Position numbers and translations under genes: made by a program. From the NCBI GenBank assembly GCA_002049455.2, contig KV919000.1, forward strand, positions 1 to 64,000: 64,000 nt of DNA. The letters are read 5' to 3'. Source of the DNA: Porphyra umbilicalis. Lineage: Eukaryota; Rhodophyta; Bangiophyceae; Bangiales; Bangiaceae. The notes below the pieces were generated by a model. That model did no database searches and had not been told where the DNA came from. It saw nothing but the letters and a program-made list of their open reading frames with translations. Below are positions 44,801 to 56,085 of the stretch, one piece after another; within the stretch, counting starts at the first letter, position 1; each line of letters begins with the position of its first letter.

Positions 44801-46592
44801 ACATGTCGGAATTGACACTCTGGTCACTCGTCGGTGGGCGTGCGCACGCGTGCCAGGCTATTGGCTCCCATTGGCACGTGGGCCGGTCCCCGCCACGAGG
44901 TTGTGCCCCACCAGATGCGCGGGCGCGGTCTGACACCACACTTTGCTCGGGCGGCTGCAACGCACGGGGCCCCGGTGGCGCTCGCCCGCGCACCCGCCAC
45001 GCATCACGGAGCCCCCACGCGCCAATCGCGTGGGTGCGTGGGGGCCCCCCGGGTGGCCGCCCCACCGACGGCCCCACCCATGGGGTCTGTGGGGTCACGG
45101 GTCAGCACCGCGCGACAGACCCGTTTTCCAGCCTGGCCGCGCCCCCGCGCCCCGCTGGCGGTGGGCCCAAAAGGGCGCGCGCCACTCGGTTGATCCAGCC
45201 GTGCGGTGTCTGGGCCCGCCCCGCGGCTGCTGCGTTGCAGACCGGCTGCGCTGGACGGTGCCTTGGTGTCACGGCTCGCGCGGCGCCCGCGGGGGTGCAT
45301 CCGCCACCCCCCCACCAGGGGGATTGGTTGCGCGACGCGGCCCGGCCAGCTGCCGAGGCGCTGCCGCCGCCTCTGCACAACGTTCCCGGGTCGGACCGGC
45401 GGGGGGCTGGGGGTCGGCGGGCGGCTGCAAGGGTGCACCTGGCCGGCGAGCTGCTGATTCGGCCGCGTCTGCCCGGTCCTGAGAGGGGAGGTCGTCGAGC
45501 CCTGTTTTCCAGGTCGCCACCGGCAGCGAGGCCGGTCGGCCACGGGGATAGCGTGCGCGCCCCCCCCCGCTCTGCATGTGTGTGACCGACCGCCTTTTGT
45601 CGCAAGAAAATTCTGCATGCTCCCAGCCGACCTGCGCATCCATATCCGGGTGGGCCACGCGGTTCGTTGGCGGCGGCGCCCCCGTAGAGGTCGCGTGTGG
45701 CCCGACTTGGGGGGCTGGCCGCTCGGTCGTTTTGGTCAACCTCCCGTCCGCGGACGTGGCGGCGGCGGCACCGCCGGCGCGCGTGCGCGCGACGCGCGCA
45801 CCCCCCCCGCAACGCATCGGCCGGCGCGGCACCGTCGCGGGGGCGTTTGTCCGCTGGGCCCCGCGCCGCGCCGCCCGCCGTGCTGACCCCCGTTCCGCCC
45901 GCCGTGCTGACCCCCGTGCCGCTCCCCGTGTGGACTCCCGTGCCGCCCGCCGTACCGCCTGTGTACCGAGGCGCCGCGGCGGCGGTAGTGGCGCGGACCG
46001 ACGGCGGTCCATCGCGACCGCCCCGCCAACCTCTGCCCTTCGTTGCCCGCCATCCTCTGCTCATCGTTGCCCGCCGACCAGATCTCTGAATCCCGCCCGC
46101 CCCTTGCGGCCCCGCTGGCTTTTCCCCGCCGCTCGACGGCGACCGCCCGAGGCGCGCGGCGGTGCACGGACCGCCGGCTCCACCGCCGCTTGCTGCATTG
46201 CCCCTGTCAGTGTGCCCCGTTCGCAGGCCGCTGCTCGACGGACCTTTTGCTCCCACGTCGCCTCGCCGTTGCGCCACCCTGCCTGCTGAGGCGCTGTGTC
46301 CGCCGCCGCTGTACGTGCCGCCGACCAAACGTGTCCACCCCACCCTGCCCGGTACCCCAACCGCACATGCCACCAACCGCCCACCTCACGCTGCTTGCGC
46401 TCCCCTGCCACCCGTCCCGCCGTTGGTTTCCCTCGGCACCCCGCCCGCCGGTCCGCCAGCGGCCGCGGCTGCCCCCCCACCCCGCCCGTCGACCCACGGC
46501 CGGTCAAGCTGGCGGTACTCCCTGAAGACCTCTTTTCGCCGCCCGTGCCGCGGCGGCGGCGGGTGACCCCCCCCCCGTCGCGGGGTGGGCGC
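44801..46592. other. GC-rich region without a recognised gene
   Basis: Long frames exist on both strands (for example 45102-46376 minus) with compositions typical of antisense or random GC-rich reading. A short imperfect repeat at about 45885-45960 (GTGCTGACCCCCGTNCC units) stands out. The plus frame just before 46593 (VKLAVLPEDLFSPPVPRR) looks protein-like and may be part of the next gene. Confidence 0.4.
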
Positions 46593-47701
46593 ATGGAGCC
46601 GCCGCCGCCACCCTCCCCTCCATCCGGTGGTGCAGCAGTCTTTTCGCCCGTCCCGGCCACCGCCGCGGCGGCCGGCCCGGCGGGTGCGCCCGCCGCGGGG
46701 ACGGTTGCCGCCCCGCTGCCCGCCGGTTCCGGCGACGGCACCGGCGGCCGAGACGTGCGGATGCTCGACGCTGATGGCGATGCGGCGGCCGCGTCGGCGG
46801 CGGTCGCCGCCGCCGCCGCTGCCGCCGCCGACGTGGCCGCCGCAGACGAAGCCGCCGCCGCCGCGGGCGCCGCCGCCGTGCTGGCCGCCGCGTCGCCGTC
46901 GCCGACTCCGTCGCCGACGGCGGCCGCTGCCGCCGCCGCCGCTGCCGCTTCCGCGGCGGCGTCGGCGGCGGGTGCGGACGCTGCCGCCGACGGCCAGTCG
47001 GGTGACGCCTCCCCCGCCACGCCCGCCGCCACCAGGGCGGGCGCGCCGACGGGCGGCGGCGGCACGGGCGGCACCGCCACCAAACCCCGCTCCCGCAAGC
47101 GCCCGCCCCTCAAAGCCGCCCGCCGGCAGGCGCGGGCGCTCACGACCGCCCTCGCGGGCGCGGCGGCGTGCCCCCGCCCCGATTTTTCGTTTGTGTTGGC
47201 CGCCGCCGAAGCGGCGGGCGCAGAGCTGCTCAGCGGCGGCGGGGGGCTACCCCCGGGCGTGGGGGGGGGCGCCCCGCTCGGGGGGGGGGGCTCCCCCTCC
47301 CGCCGCCGCCCCTCGGACCGATGGGAGGGATGGGCCCTGCGGCGCCCGCGTCTGCGCCGCCGCTCGCGCCGGCGGGGCTCGTCGGCCTTTTCCCGCCCGG
47401 CGTGGGGGGGGGGGCACCCCCACCCGCGGGTGGCGGCATGGGCATGGGCGCCTACCCGCCGCTGGCGGGGTATGGGGTCGGGGGCGGGGGCGCCCCCGCC
47501 CCCGCCCCCGCACCGCCGCCCGTGGCACCGCGGGGCGGCGGCGGCGGCGCGCCCGGCGCGCCCCGCCCGCCGCCCGTCGGCGGCGCCGCCGCCGCCGCCG
47601 CGGCCGCTGGCACCGCCCCACTCCGCGGCGGGCGGGGGGCCGGCAAGTCCCGCGCCAAGGGTGGCGGGCGGTCCAAGGGCGCCGCCGGGGGGCGGCGATG
47701 A
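46593..47701 (+). CDS. Hypothetical Ala/Gly/Pro-rich protein with basic patch
   Basis: Starts MEPPPPPSPPSGGAAVFSPV. Next is an acidic spot (DVRMLDADGDAAAA), long poly-Ala, then a basic cluster that could be a nuclear signal (TKPRSRKRPPLKAARRQARA) and a helical-looking segment (PDFSFVLAAAEAAGAELL). After two G runs (47261-47269 and 47280-47290) the same-strand neighbouring frame takes over (PLAPAGLVGLFPPGVGG, MGMGAYPPLAGYGVGG) and ends in a basic tail (GKSRAKGGGRSKGAAGGRR, stop at 47701). So the true protein, about 370 aa, probably needs one frame correction there. The frame is open upstream to 46296, so the start could be earlier. No family is recognised; a nuclear protein is a guess from composition. 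Confidence 0.45.
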
Positions 47702-48169
47702 GCGTGCAGCCGCCCGCGGGCGGCGGGGGGGCGGAGGGGGGGGGGCGACGACATGCGTAATGTGCTGCGTGGCGGTCGATGGGGCGTGTCCTTTTTTTTT
47801 GTGGGTCGGCGAGCCGCGGGGGGAGGGTCGGCCCCGCCCGACGCTCCCCTGCGGCGCGCACGCGCAGTATAAAGCCCGCCGAGGGTGCCGCCGCCGCCCC
47901 GGCCCGCGAGCGCCCCACGGTCGCCCGCGTGCCCCCCGGCCAGCAATCCAGGCCCCGGGGGGCGCGCCGGCGGTCGACGCGCAGACCCGGCAAACGGCTG
48001 CCGCCGCCGCGGGCGCGGGCGGCACGCCCGCGCGCGGCGGGGCGAGCCGACCCAAAACAACAACAACAAAAAAAGGACGCGGCGCCCCGGCTATTGTTCG
48101 ACCGCGCACCGCAGTCGGAGGCGCGCGCGGGCCGTTAGATCCCCCCCCCCAGCACCCCCCCTCATTTCT
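47702..48169. other. 3' intergenic between convergent genes
   Basis: Lies between the Ala/Gly-rich gene (+) and the ABC transporter (-). It contains TATAAA at 47868-47873, but no gene start follows it. Confidence 0.4.
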
Positions 48170-50776
48170 TCAAGGGTGGTCCCGGCGCTCCCCGTCCCCG
48201 TGCCGCCGCTGCTGCGCCGCCCACATGCGCGCGTACACCCCCCCCTCGCGCAGGAGCGAGCGGTGGTCCCCCCGCTCGACGACCGCGCCCGCGTCCATGA
48301 CCAAAATCACGTCGGCGGCGACGACCGTCGACAGGCGGTGCGCGACCAGGATGGTCGTCCGCCCCGCCGACGCGCGCCGCAGCGACGCGTGGATGGAGCG
48401 CTCCGTGTGGCTGTCGAGCGCCGCCGTCGCCTCGTCGGCGAGGAAGACGGTCGAGCCGCGCTTGAGCATCGCCCGCGCGATCGCCACGCGCTGGCGCTCG
48501 CCGCCCGACAGTTTGGCGCCCCGCTCCCCGACGAGCGTGTCGTAGCCCGACGGGAGGCCCATGATGGGCGCGTGGATGTGCGCGGCGGTGGCGGCGGCGA
48601 CGACCTCGTCGTCGGTTGCCGGCGGGTGCCCATACGCAATGTTGTACCGGATGGTGTCGTTGAAGAGGACCGTGTCTTGGGGGACGACCGCAAGCGCGCG
48701 GCGCAGGGACGTGGGCGTAACCGTGTCAATGTCTTGGGCGTCGAGGGAGATGGTGCCCGACGTGGGCGGGTAAAAGCCGCAGAGCAGGCGGAGGATGGTG
48801 CTGTGGGGGGGGGGGCAAAGGAGGAGTGAAGGAGCACATGGGAACAGCGGGCGCACGGGGGGACCATCACGGGCAAAAGGGGGCGACCGCAACACAAACA
48901 ACCAAGCGGCGAGGCAGCCACATAAGGCAGGCCACCATAGCAACAAACCAACTCCAAGACAACCGTCAGTAGCAGGCTCGCCACACGGTGGCGCGCTCGC
49001 AGCCCCCCCGCGCGTCACACACGCATACGGTCCACGCTTACGGTCCACGCACCCCCCCCCACCGCCCCCCCCATCCCCTTCCCGCCATTGGCGGTACGCA
49101 CCTCTTGCCACACCCTGACGGCCCGACGACCGCCATAGTCTGCCCCGGCGGCAAGTCAAACGACACGTCCTTGAGCACCGCGTGGGCGCGCCCCATCGCC
49201 CCCCCCCCCCCCACCTCGGGCGCGTAATCAAACGACACGCGGTCAAACACCACGTGCCCCGGGCGGGCGGGCGCCGGCGGCGGCCGCAAGTCCACCCGGG
49301 GCGCGCCGGCGCGGGAGATCCCCCCCCCCCCGCCGGCACGGCGAGCAACCCAAACAGCGCGTCCATGTCAATGAGCGACTGGCGCACCTCCCGGTAGACG
49401 GTGCCCAAAAAGTTGAGCGGCAACGACAGTTGGAAGAGGAGGCCATTGACCATGACGAGGTCGCCGACGGTCAGGTGGCCCGCCACCACCTCCTCCGCCG
49501 CCATGATCATGAGCGTCGTGAGGGCGACGGAAAAGATGGCGGCTTGCCCGAAATTGAGTGCCGACAACGACGCCTGCGTTTTGAGGTGCGCATCCCCGTA
49601 CCGCCGCAGCGCGTCCGTGTACTGCCCCGTCTCGTACGCCTCATTGTTAAACAGCTTGACCGTCTCATAGTTGAGCAGCGAGTCGACCGCCTTGGCCGAC
49701 GCGTCCGCGTCCGCCGCGTTCATATCCCGCCGGTAGCGCGTGCGCCACGACGTGGTCGCAAACGTAAACACCGTGTATGTGGCGACCGTGCCCGCCGCCA
49801 CCGCCGCGTAGGCGCCGCCAAAGCGCGTCGCGAGCACCCCACACACGAGCGCCACCTCTGCGACCGTCGGCAGCACGTTGAACACCATGGAGCGGAGCGT
49901 AAAGTCAATCCCCTTTTGGCCGCGGTCAATGTTGCGCGCGAGCGCCCCCGTTTGGCGGCCGAGGTGGAACCCCACATCCAGCGAGTGCAGGTGCGCAAAC
50001 GTCCGCACCGCCACGTCGACAATGGCGGAGCGGGCGACGGCCGCAAAGACCGCGTTGCGCGCCTCGTTGGCAAACGACGCGCCCGCGCGCGCCGCCCCAT
50101 AGCCGAGGAGGATGGCGACGGGGGCGGCGGCGGCGGTCGCGGCGACGGCGCCGGCGGCGGCGGGCGCGACCGCCACCGCGTCGACGGCGTGTTTGAAGAG
50201 GAAGGGCACGGCGACGGTGAGGCCCTTGGAGGCGGTGAGGAGGGCGAGCGCCACCCCGACGCGGCGCCGCAAACCCGGATCGTCGGCGGGCCACAGGTAG
50301 GGGGCGAGCTGCCGCAGCACCGAGAGGGTGCCCCGCCACGTGTCCGACGTGCTCCCGGGGGGGGCCCCGCCGACCGGCGCGCGGCCGCCGCCGGGGGGGA
50401 GGCGGTCCCCCGACGCCGACGGCGGCTCGACGGCTTGGCACCGCACCCCGCCGGGGGGTGGGGCAAAGGGCGCGCGCGGCCACCGCCGCCGCCGCCGCCG
50501 CCGCGCCGGCGGCAACGACGCGGCAGCGGCGGTGGCGCCCAGCGGCGACCGCCCGCCCCCGCCCGCGCCGCCACCGTGGACCGACCGGGGGGCGCCGGCC
50601 GCGGCGCCGCCGCCGCGGCGCGGCGCGCCGACCACCCCGCCGCGTCGACGGGCGCGCGGCGCACCCGGCCGCCCCGTGGCGGCGGGGCCCACGAGCGTCG
50701 CCAAGCCCCGCAACCCGCCGCCGCCGTCGGGCACCACCCGCGGCGGCCACAGGGCCGTGCACGGCCCGCGTGTCGC

Positions 50777-50807
<31 letters not shown>

Positions 50808-51118
50808 GCCACCCGCCCGCCCGCCCGCCACGACGCCCCCACCGGCGGCAGCGGCCGCGGCGGCAGCCGGCCGACAAGCCCCCCCAGCCCGCAGGCAAAG
50901 GGACGGCCGGCGGCAGCAGACACACCCACACGGGGCGCGCAGGCGCGACCGGGAGCGCCGCCGCCGCGGGCCATGGCGGCGGCGGCGGCGGCGGCGCGGC
51001 CGCCCGCCCGCCCGGCGGCCGCCGCGCACGCCATGGCGCCGGGGCGCGGGGCGGTCAAGGCGGGGGCGGCGGTGGCGGCGGTGGCGGCGGGGACATGGGA
51101 CGCCCGCCGCGTCGGCAA
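48170..51118 (-). CDS. ABCB7: Mitochondrial half-ABC transporter, ATM1/ABCB7 type
   Basis: Exon 1 is 49102-51118 and exon 2 is 48170-48800; the 301-nt intron (donor AAGAG^GTGCGT, acceptor CCCACAG^CACC) splits the Walker A motif GPSGCGK-ST. An Ala/Arg-rich leader of about 270 residues precedes the exporter membrane domain ([72 protein letters not shown]). The nucleotide-binding domain has [20 protein letters not shown] (Q-loop), [17 protein letters not shown] (signature), [14 protein letters not shown] (Walker B) and ILVAHRLST (switch His). RNIDRG and NYETVK segments are typical of ATM1/ABCB7, the inner-membrane exporter of glutathione-linked sulfur for cytosolic Fe-S assembly. Between the membrane and nucleotide domains the frame shifts at a 12-C run (49320-49331), probably a run-length error. 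The exact start Met is uncertain. Confidence 0.88.
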
Positions 51119-52333
51119 CAGTCAAGGGGGCCGTGGGGGGATATGGCGGGAGCGGCGGTGGGGCGCGCGCACCTGCGCGCGCTGCCCAACACGGGCGGCC
51201 CGCGGGCCCGCACGTCCAAGCCATTGCGAATCGACTTGGATCGCGCCACACGATCAGATCGGATCGGGGTGCTCAACAATTGGGACAAGTATTCACGAGT
51301 GCCCATTCCAAGGAGTCGTCGGTGGACCATTTTTCAAAGTCAGCGAACATTGGGGCCAACAACGCGATGATGTCTGCCCACTTGACAATTAGTTTCAGGG
51401 GACGTGTCTGACGCCGAGTGGTCTGCCTGATACAAGAGCAAGACGAGCTCTGGACCCGCCATCTGATTACACTGACTGACACAGCATGGGACCGCTTGAA
51501 AGTGTCAATTGATGATGGTGGTCAGCTCCATCATGGAAGAATGGTACTTCGTCTGCCATCTCTTTCCCATCCTGGGAGGTGGGGATCCCTCCCCAAGCAA
51601 CTCTTGCGCGGGGCCCAACAGCCTTGCGCGTGGCCAGGCAGCCTTGCGCGAGCCGTCCCTGCCGATTCGCTAGAGCGTCCGTACCAGCTGGCAACGGCGG
51701 CGTTTTAGGTCCCTGGCGGCCAATCACTTCTCGCCGTTGCCGGTCGACCCCAACCACGGGTGGCTCTGCTGCATCGACGCGCTGTCGACACGGCGACACG
51801 CGGAGAGGCGCGGCCGGTCTGCCCCTAGCGGTGCCATCGTCGCCACCACCCGCGCACCGTGACTGACACTTCGGGCCACAGCCACCCCTCATGCGCCGGT
51901 GCCGTCGCACGGGTCGGCCATTTGGGAGGTGAGATAAGGCGAGAATTGGGGATTTCGACGAATCGCCGGTGGGGGATTGGGCGCCGGTTGGAACGGCACC
52001 CCACACGCCCTACCCAAGCCTCCTGGGCGGCGTTTCGGGGTGGACCTGAGCAAGCCACCGCCTCGCAAACTTTCACGGCCGTTGACCCTGGCAGAATCTT
52101 GGACACCCCCCCTGTAACTTTGCGGTCGCCGGTGCCGCCGCGCGGCTGCTGGCAGAGCAGCGCGCAGCGAAGCGGGACTCGTCGTGTGTTCACCCGCAAT
52201 CGCGTTTTATCTGTAAATCTTCTACCGAAGAACTTCAGCGACCCCTGGGAGAACATCGAAAGAAAATGAAGGACAAGCCACAAAAGTGGCACCGACCAGC
52301 CATTTGAAGGGATACGGACGATGCTGACAGCAT
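51119..52333. other. Intergenic, no gene recognised
   Basis: 5' flank of the ABC transporter, then moderate-GC sequence with short frames on both strands. Nothing recognisable. Confidence 0.4.
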
Positions 52334-53335
52334 ATGGCAACCAACCAAAGCGATGCATTTGGAACCACTGAGGTCTTGTTTTTGAATCCAAGACGTCAAT
52401 GTGCGGTCAACGGCCGTCTGGCCACACCACGGAACGACCAGCCGGCGACGACGGCAGCGTTGATGGGGAGGAGAGGCAGGGACGCGGTGGCGCGGCGCGC
52501 CGGGAGACGACCGCCCCCAACGCTGTGGCGAGATTCTGTTGCAGGCGGATGCTGGCAGCGGTGCTGTTGCGGGCGGGCTTGCCGATGGATGTCATCGACA
52601 TTACCCCTGACGCCAACTCCCTCGAGAGCAACGAGCTGTTCCGGGTTGGGTAGAGGAGGATCCAGCGATGGCACAGCATTTTTGGCAGCAAGTGTACATA
52701 CCATACACCCTCACGTGGGGTGTCTACAGATGGCGCGATCGCGGCAACATTCGACTCTTTTGTTGATGCGCTGCGCCGATTACCAAGTTGGGCACCTAAG
52801 GCGCTTCATTGTCACCATGCCTACTTTTCCTCCTGCTAGGCTTCATCGTACACTTCGTCGGCACTGCATCCTCCTCTTTACTCGGTGGTCTTGGCAATGG
52901 TCTTTGTCTTGCCCGCTTCGTCCCGCCCTCCATCTTTGGGGAGGCTTCTTCCACCTGCAAGGCGTACAAGTTGGCGGCGGCAAGGATTCTTTGGGTAGCA
53001 TTGCCACCACATTCACGGGACGCTGCAGCTTCTTGGGAAGCGCCATGAAGTGGCGACCGTATAGGAAACACCACGACAATGCTCGTCCGCTTCCAGGCGC
53101 TGTAGTGTGTGTAATGCACACACCCCAGACTCTCATGTGCTGCACAAATTCCAACAGGATAACAATTTCGTGGGTAACCACTCAACAAAACTTTCATAAT
53201 GTTTTATTTCGTCGATATTCTAATGAAAAATATATCATAGGTGAAGGTAAAATGAGCTACACTGCCCTGGGTGAATGCGGAATAAGCACCACTGCGCTGG
53301 GTTGGCCGTGCTGGGTTCTGACTTGGCTTCACTAG
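52334..53335 (+). CDS. Unrecognised ORF, 333 aa
   Basis: A 333-codon open frame in sequence of about 53% GC, longer than expected by chance. The product is rich in Trp, Cys, His and Arg (SVAGGCWQRCCCGRACRW, LLFTRWSWQWSLSCPLRP) and shows no conserved domain. Its last third covers an AT-rich stretch. The composition is unlike the neighbouring genes, so it may be fortuitous or part of an old repeat. Confidence 0.15.
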   Translation: MATNQSDAFGTTEVLFLNPRRQCAVNGRLATPRNDQPATTAALMGRRGRDAVARRAGRRPPPTLWRDSVAGGCWQRCCCGRACRWMSSTLPLTPTPSRATSCSGLGRGGSSDGTAFLAASVHTIHPHVGCLQMARSRQHSTLLLMRCADYQVGHLRRFIVTMPTFPPARLHRTLRRHCILLFTRWSWQWSLSCPLRPALHLWGGFFHLQGVQVGGGKDSLGSIATTFTGRCSFLGSAMKWRPYRKHHDNARPLPGAVVCVMHTPQTLMCCTNSNRITISWVTTQQNFHNVLFRRYSNEKYIIGEGKMSYTALGECGISTTALGWPCWVLTWLH

Positions 53336-54178
53336 ACACGTGTGGCCAACACCCTTTCAACGTGCCACTCTGAGGGGGGCAGAAATCGAGCTGCAGCAGC
53401 GTTGGCAGATCCCCGTTGCGGCTGTGGGGCGGATGAACTCGGTCGGCGGCTCGGCGAAAGGCCCGCCGCGGTCGGGCACGCGCGCGTCGCGCCGGGCGCA
53501 CACACCGCAACCGCCTGGCGAAGCACCGCGGCCGACGGGTCCGTCGGCGGACCACCCGACACCCTCCGGTGTCGCGGCCCCCCCCCACCCCCCCAACAAC
53601 GCCGGCCGCGTGACGAGCCCGCTGACGGGCGCGGAATCGGCCACACCCCCCCCCCAACGGCGCGTGTGGCCGCGTTGCGCCATCGCCAACCTGCCCCCCC
53701 GGGATCCCCAAGCTTCGCCGTTGCCCCGCTTCGCCACACGCTCACTCTGCGCCCATACCCCCCTGACCGGATCCCGCTCATGGGCGCTGCCGCGTGGCGG
53801 CCGCCCCCAACACGTGACACGGGGGCGAGCGGCGTCGGGGCTGTGCCTCGGCAGTGTGGCCGTGCAGTTGGCGCTTGCGGGGGGTGCCTAGTGCTGCTGC
53901 GCTGCTGACGGGCGCCGTTGCACGGCCCGGCGTGCGTGCGTGCGCCGAGTGCGTTGGGGGGGCGGCTCACGGTCTGCCGGCAGTCCTGCCCACCGCGACG
54001 TCGGCGCCAACTACCTGGTGCTGCTGTGCCGTCCCCGCTCCATCCCTTTCCTGCGATACGTCTTGTTCCCCCTCCCCGCCCCTCTCCTAACGGGGTTCCC
54101 TCCATTTGGGTGCGATTGCTCCCGTCTTCTCTTCGTCCCTATTTCCTTCCCCCCACCCCCCCTACTGTGGTCTTTGCC
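53336..54178. other. 5' flank of the RING-H2 gene
   Basis: GC-rich; overlapping frames on both strands but none convincing. A pyrimidine-rich stretch at about 54100-54175, ending TTTGCCATG, precedes the start codon. Confidence 0.4.
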
Positions 54179-55450
54179 ATGCAGATCAAAGATGTCATTA
54201 TCTACGGCAGCGTCCTCGGCCTGCTCGTCCTGATCTTTGTCATTGTCGTGGCGCTGTTGTTTGTGCAGCGCAAGCGCACCCTCCGTGCCGCCGCACAACA
54301 AGAGGAAGCCATGCGCGTCGCGGCGGCGGAACACCGCCGCGAGCGGCGGCGGCGGCGACGGCGGCTGCGCCGCGCTCGTGAAGCTGCCGGCGGCCCGTCT
54401 GCCAAGGGCGGCCTCGGCCTTGCCGACATTGAAGTGTGGGCGCCCGAGAGCGTGCACGGCACAGACGGGGACAATTGCAGCGGCTGGGGGTGGGCGGGCA
54501 GCAGCAGCGCCAGCGTCCTCAGCGTTGGCGGCGGCGACGCGGGCGCGTCGTCGGATTGGGATGAGGAGAGTTGGGCGTGTCGCCCGGGTGGCAGCTCCGA
54601 CGTTGGCGGACGCCGCGCGGTGAGCGCGGCGGGGGAGGACAGCTCGGCGGCGCTCAGGGTGGACCTCGGCGTCGGCGCCAAGGGCGGTGGCGGCGCCGGC
54701 GGTGAGGGCACCCCCGGCGAGTGGACGAAGCGCATGGACGAGGATGAGGAGGAGGACACGGCGGACGAGGATGGGGGGCGCGACGGCGGCGGCGGCGGGC
54801 GGCGCTTTGGCGCGGCCCCGTCGGTCAGCGTGGGCGACGAGCTCGAGGACTTTGACGGCCTCGTCTGCGCCATCTGCCTCGAGGGCGTGGAGTTTGGGGA
54901 GCTCAAGCGCACCCTCACCGTCTGTGGGCACGAGTACCACAGCAGCTGCGTGCGGTCGTGGCTCCGCAAAGCCAACCGCTGTCCTCAGTGCAACGCCAAG
55001 GCGTGCGAGCACCCCGAGGAGGAGCTCGTAGCGGCGGCCGCGGCCGCAGCCGCTGCGGCGGCGGCGGCGGCCGCCGCCCGCACCGCCGCCGCCACTGGTG
55101 TGGCCGGCGTCCATGACATGGTGCGGGTGGCCATGGCGCGCGGCTCAGTCGGCCCCCCGCCGGCGATGGGGGCGGCCGACGGGCCGCTGCGGGCGGGCCT
55201 CGACCTCTGTGCCGGCGACGCCCCCGTCGGTGCCGGCGCGTCGGTGCGGGTAGGGGCGGCCGCCGTCACCCCGCCGCCGCCCGTGGCGTCGGCGGCGGTC
55301 GCGGCACTGGTGCAAGGGGAGCACATGCTCGGCCTGCCGGGCGGCGGGGGGTTTGCGCGTCTGGCGCCGGCGGCGGGGCCCCCACAAGTTGGGGGCGTGC
55401 CACCCGCGCTGTCATGGAGACCACCCGCCGCGCCGGGGGTCGTGCCCTGA
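54179..55450 (+). CDS. RING-H2 E3 ubiquitin ligase with N-terminal membrane anchor
   Basis: 423 aa, single exon. Residues 7-31 form a membrane segment (IYGSVLGLLVLIFVIVVALL), followed by a strongly basic stretch ([18 protein letters not shown]), so the bulk is cytosolic. A long Gly/Ser and acidic linker (RMDEDEEEDTADEDGG) leads to the RING at about 229-271: CAIC, then VCGHEYHSSC, then CPQC, the C3H2C3 spacing of RING-H2 ligases. The arrangement (short lumenal N-terminus, one TM, basic region, RING) is like plant ATL and RNF membrane ligases. Poly-Ala and Gly/Ala/Pro-rich sequence of about 140 residues follows the RING. It would transfer ubiquitin from an E2 to membrane substrates; the substrate is unknown. 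An ATTAAA at 55505-55510 could be the polyadenylation signal. Confidence 0.85.
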   Translation: MQIKDVIIYGSVLGLLVLIFVIVVALLFVQRKRTLRAAAQQEEAMRVAAAEHRRERRRRRRRLRRAREAAGGPSAKGGLGLADIEVWAPESVHGTDGDNCSGWGWAGSSSASVLSVGGGDAGASSDWDEESWACRPGGSSDVGGRRAVSAAGEDSSAALRVDLGVGAKGGGGAGGEGTPGEWTKRMDEDEEEDTADEDGGRDGGGGGRRFGAAPSVSVGDELEDFDGLVCAICLEGVEFGELKRTLTVCGHEYHSSCVRSWLRKANRCPQCNAKACEHPEEELVAAAAAAAAAAAAAAAARTAAATGVAGVHDMVRVAMARGSVGPPPAMGAADGPLRAGLDLCAGDAPVGAGASVRVGAAAVTPPPPVASAAVAALVQGEHMLGLPGGGGFARLAPAAGPPQVGGVPPALSWRPPAAPGVVP

Positions 55451-56085
55451 GCGTAGGGGTGGCGGTTTTGGTGGTGGGGAGCGCCGCGGAGGGGCGGGTC
55501 TGACATTAAAGCAGCTGTGCACGTGTGGGCGCGCGCCCGTTGATCATCTTTGGAGCGTTTTTTGTCTTCGCCTGTCTTTCGGGAAGGCGCCGAGGAGCAG
55601 CCGCATGCTTGCCTGCTGCCGGCAGACGCTCTTTGATAGAGACAGAGGACAGCGGGTGGTGGAGGACGCCGTTCGGGTCAGGCGCATAGACGGACGGCGC
55701 TCGCGACTCGGCGACGCCGCGTTCCTTGCGGGGTGTCTGGGAAAAGTGACACCCCCTCTCGGGCGGGAGGAGGACTCGGCTCAGAGCGACCGCTCGTGGA
55801 AGCGCGCTGTCGACCAATCTGAGAGACCCCATTGGGCCACGATGGAATGCCTTTGGGGGGTCCTGGCGCGCCTTCGCGGGCCTGCTTCCCGGTCGCCCAC
55901 ACCCGCAGCGCCGGTGGTTGCGTCCCGGCAGGTGGCTTCATCCCCACGACGCACCCCCCGTCCCCCATCTCGCTCTCCCTTCCGCTTATCTGCGGTCAGA
56001 AGGCGGCCTACATGCCCGGCCTCTTGGCCTGTGCCTTGCGTCTCTCTCGTCCCCCGCCGCGGATGCCAGCCGCCGCCGCCGGCGC
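55451..56085. other. Intergenic between RING and HMG-CoA synthase genes
   Basis: 3' end of the RING gene and 5' flank of HMG-CoA synthase. An upstream in-frame Met at 55918 exists, but the sequence between is not leader-like. No other feature. Confidence 0.4.

Noticed and set aside
45102-46376. 424-codon minus-strand frame
   Set aside because: Low-complexity Arg/Gly composition without any start, domain or neighbour support.
47868-47873. TATAAA box on the plus strand
   Set aside because: It lies between two convergent 3' ends and no gene starts downstream of it.
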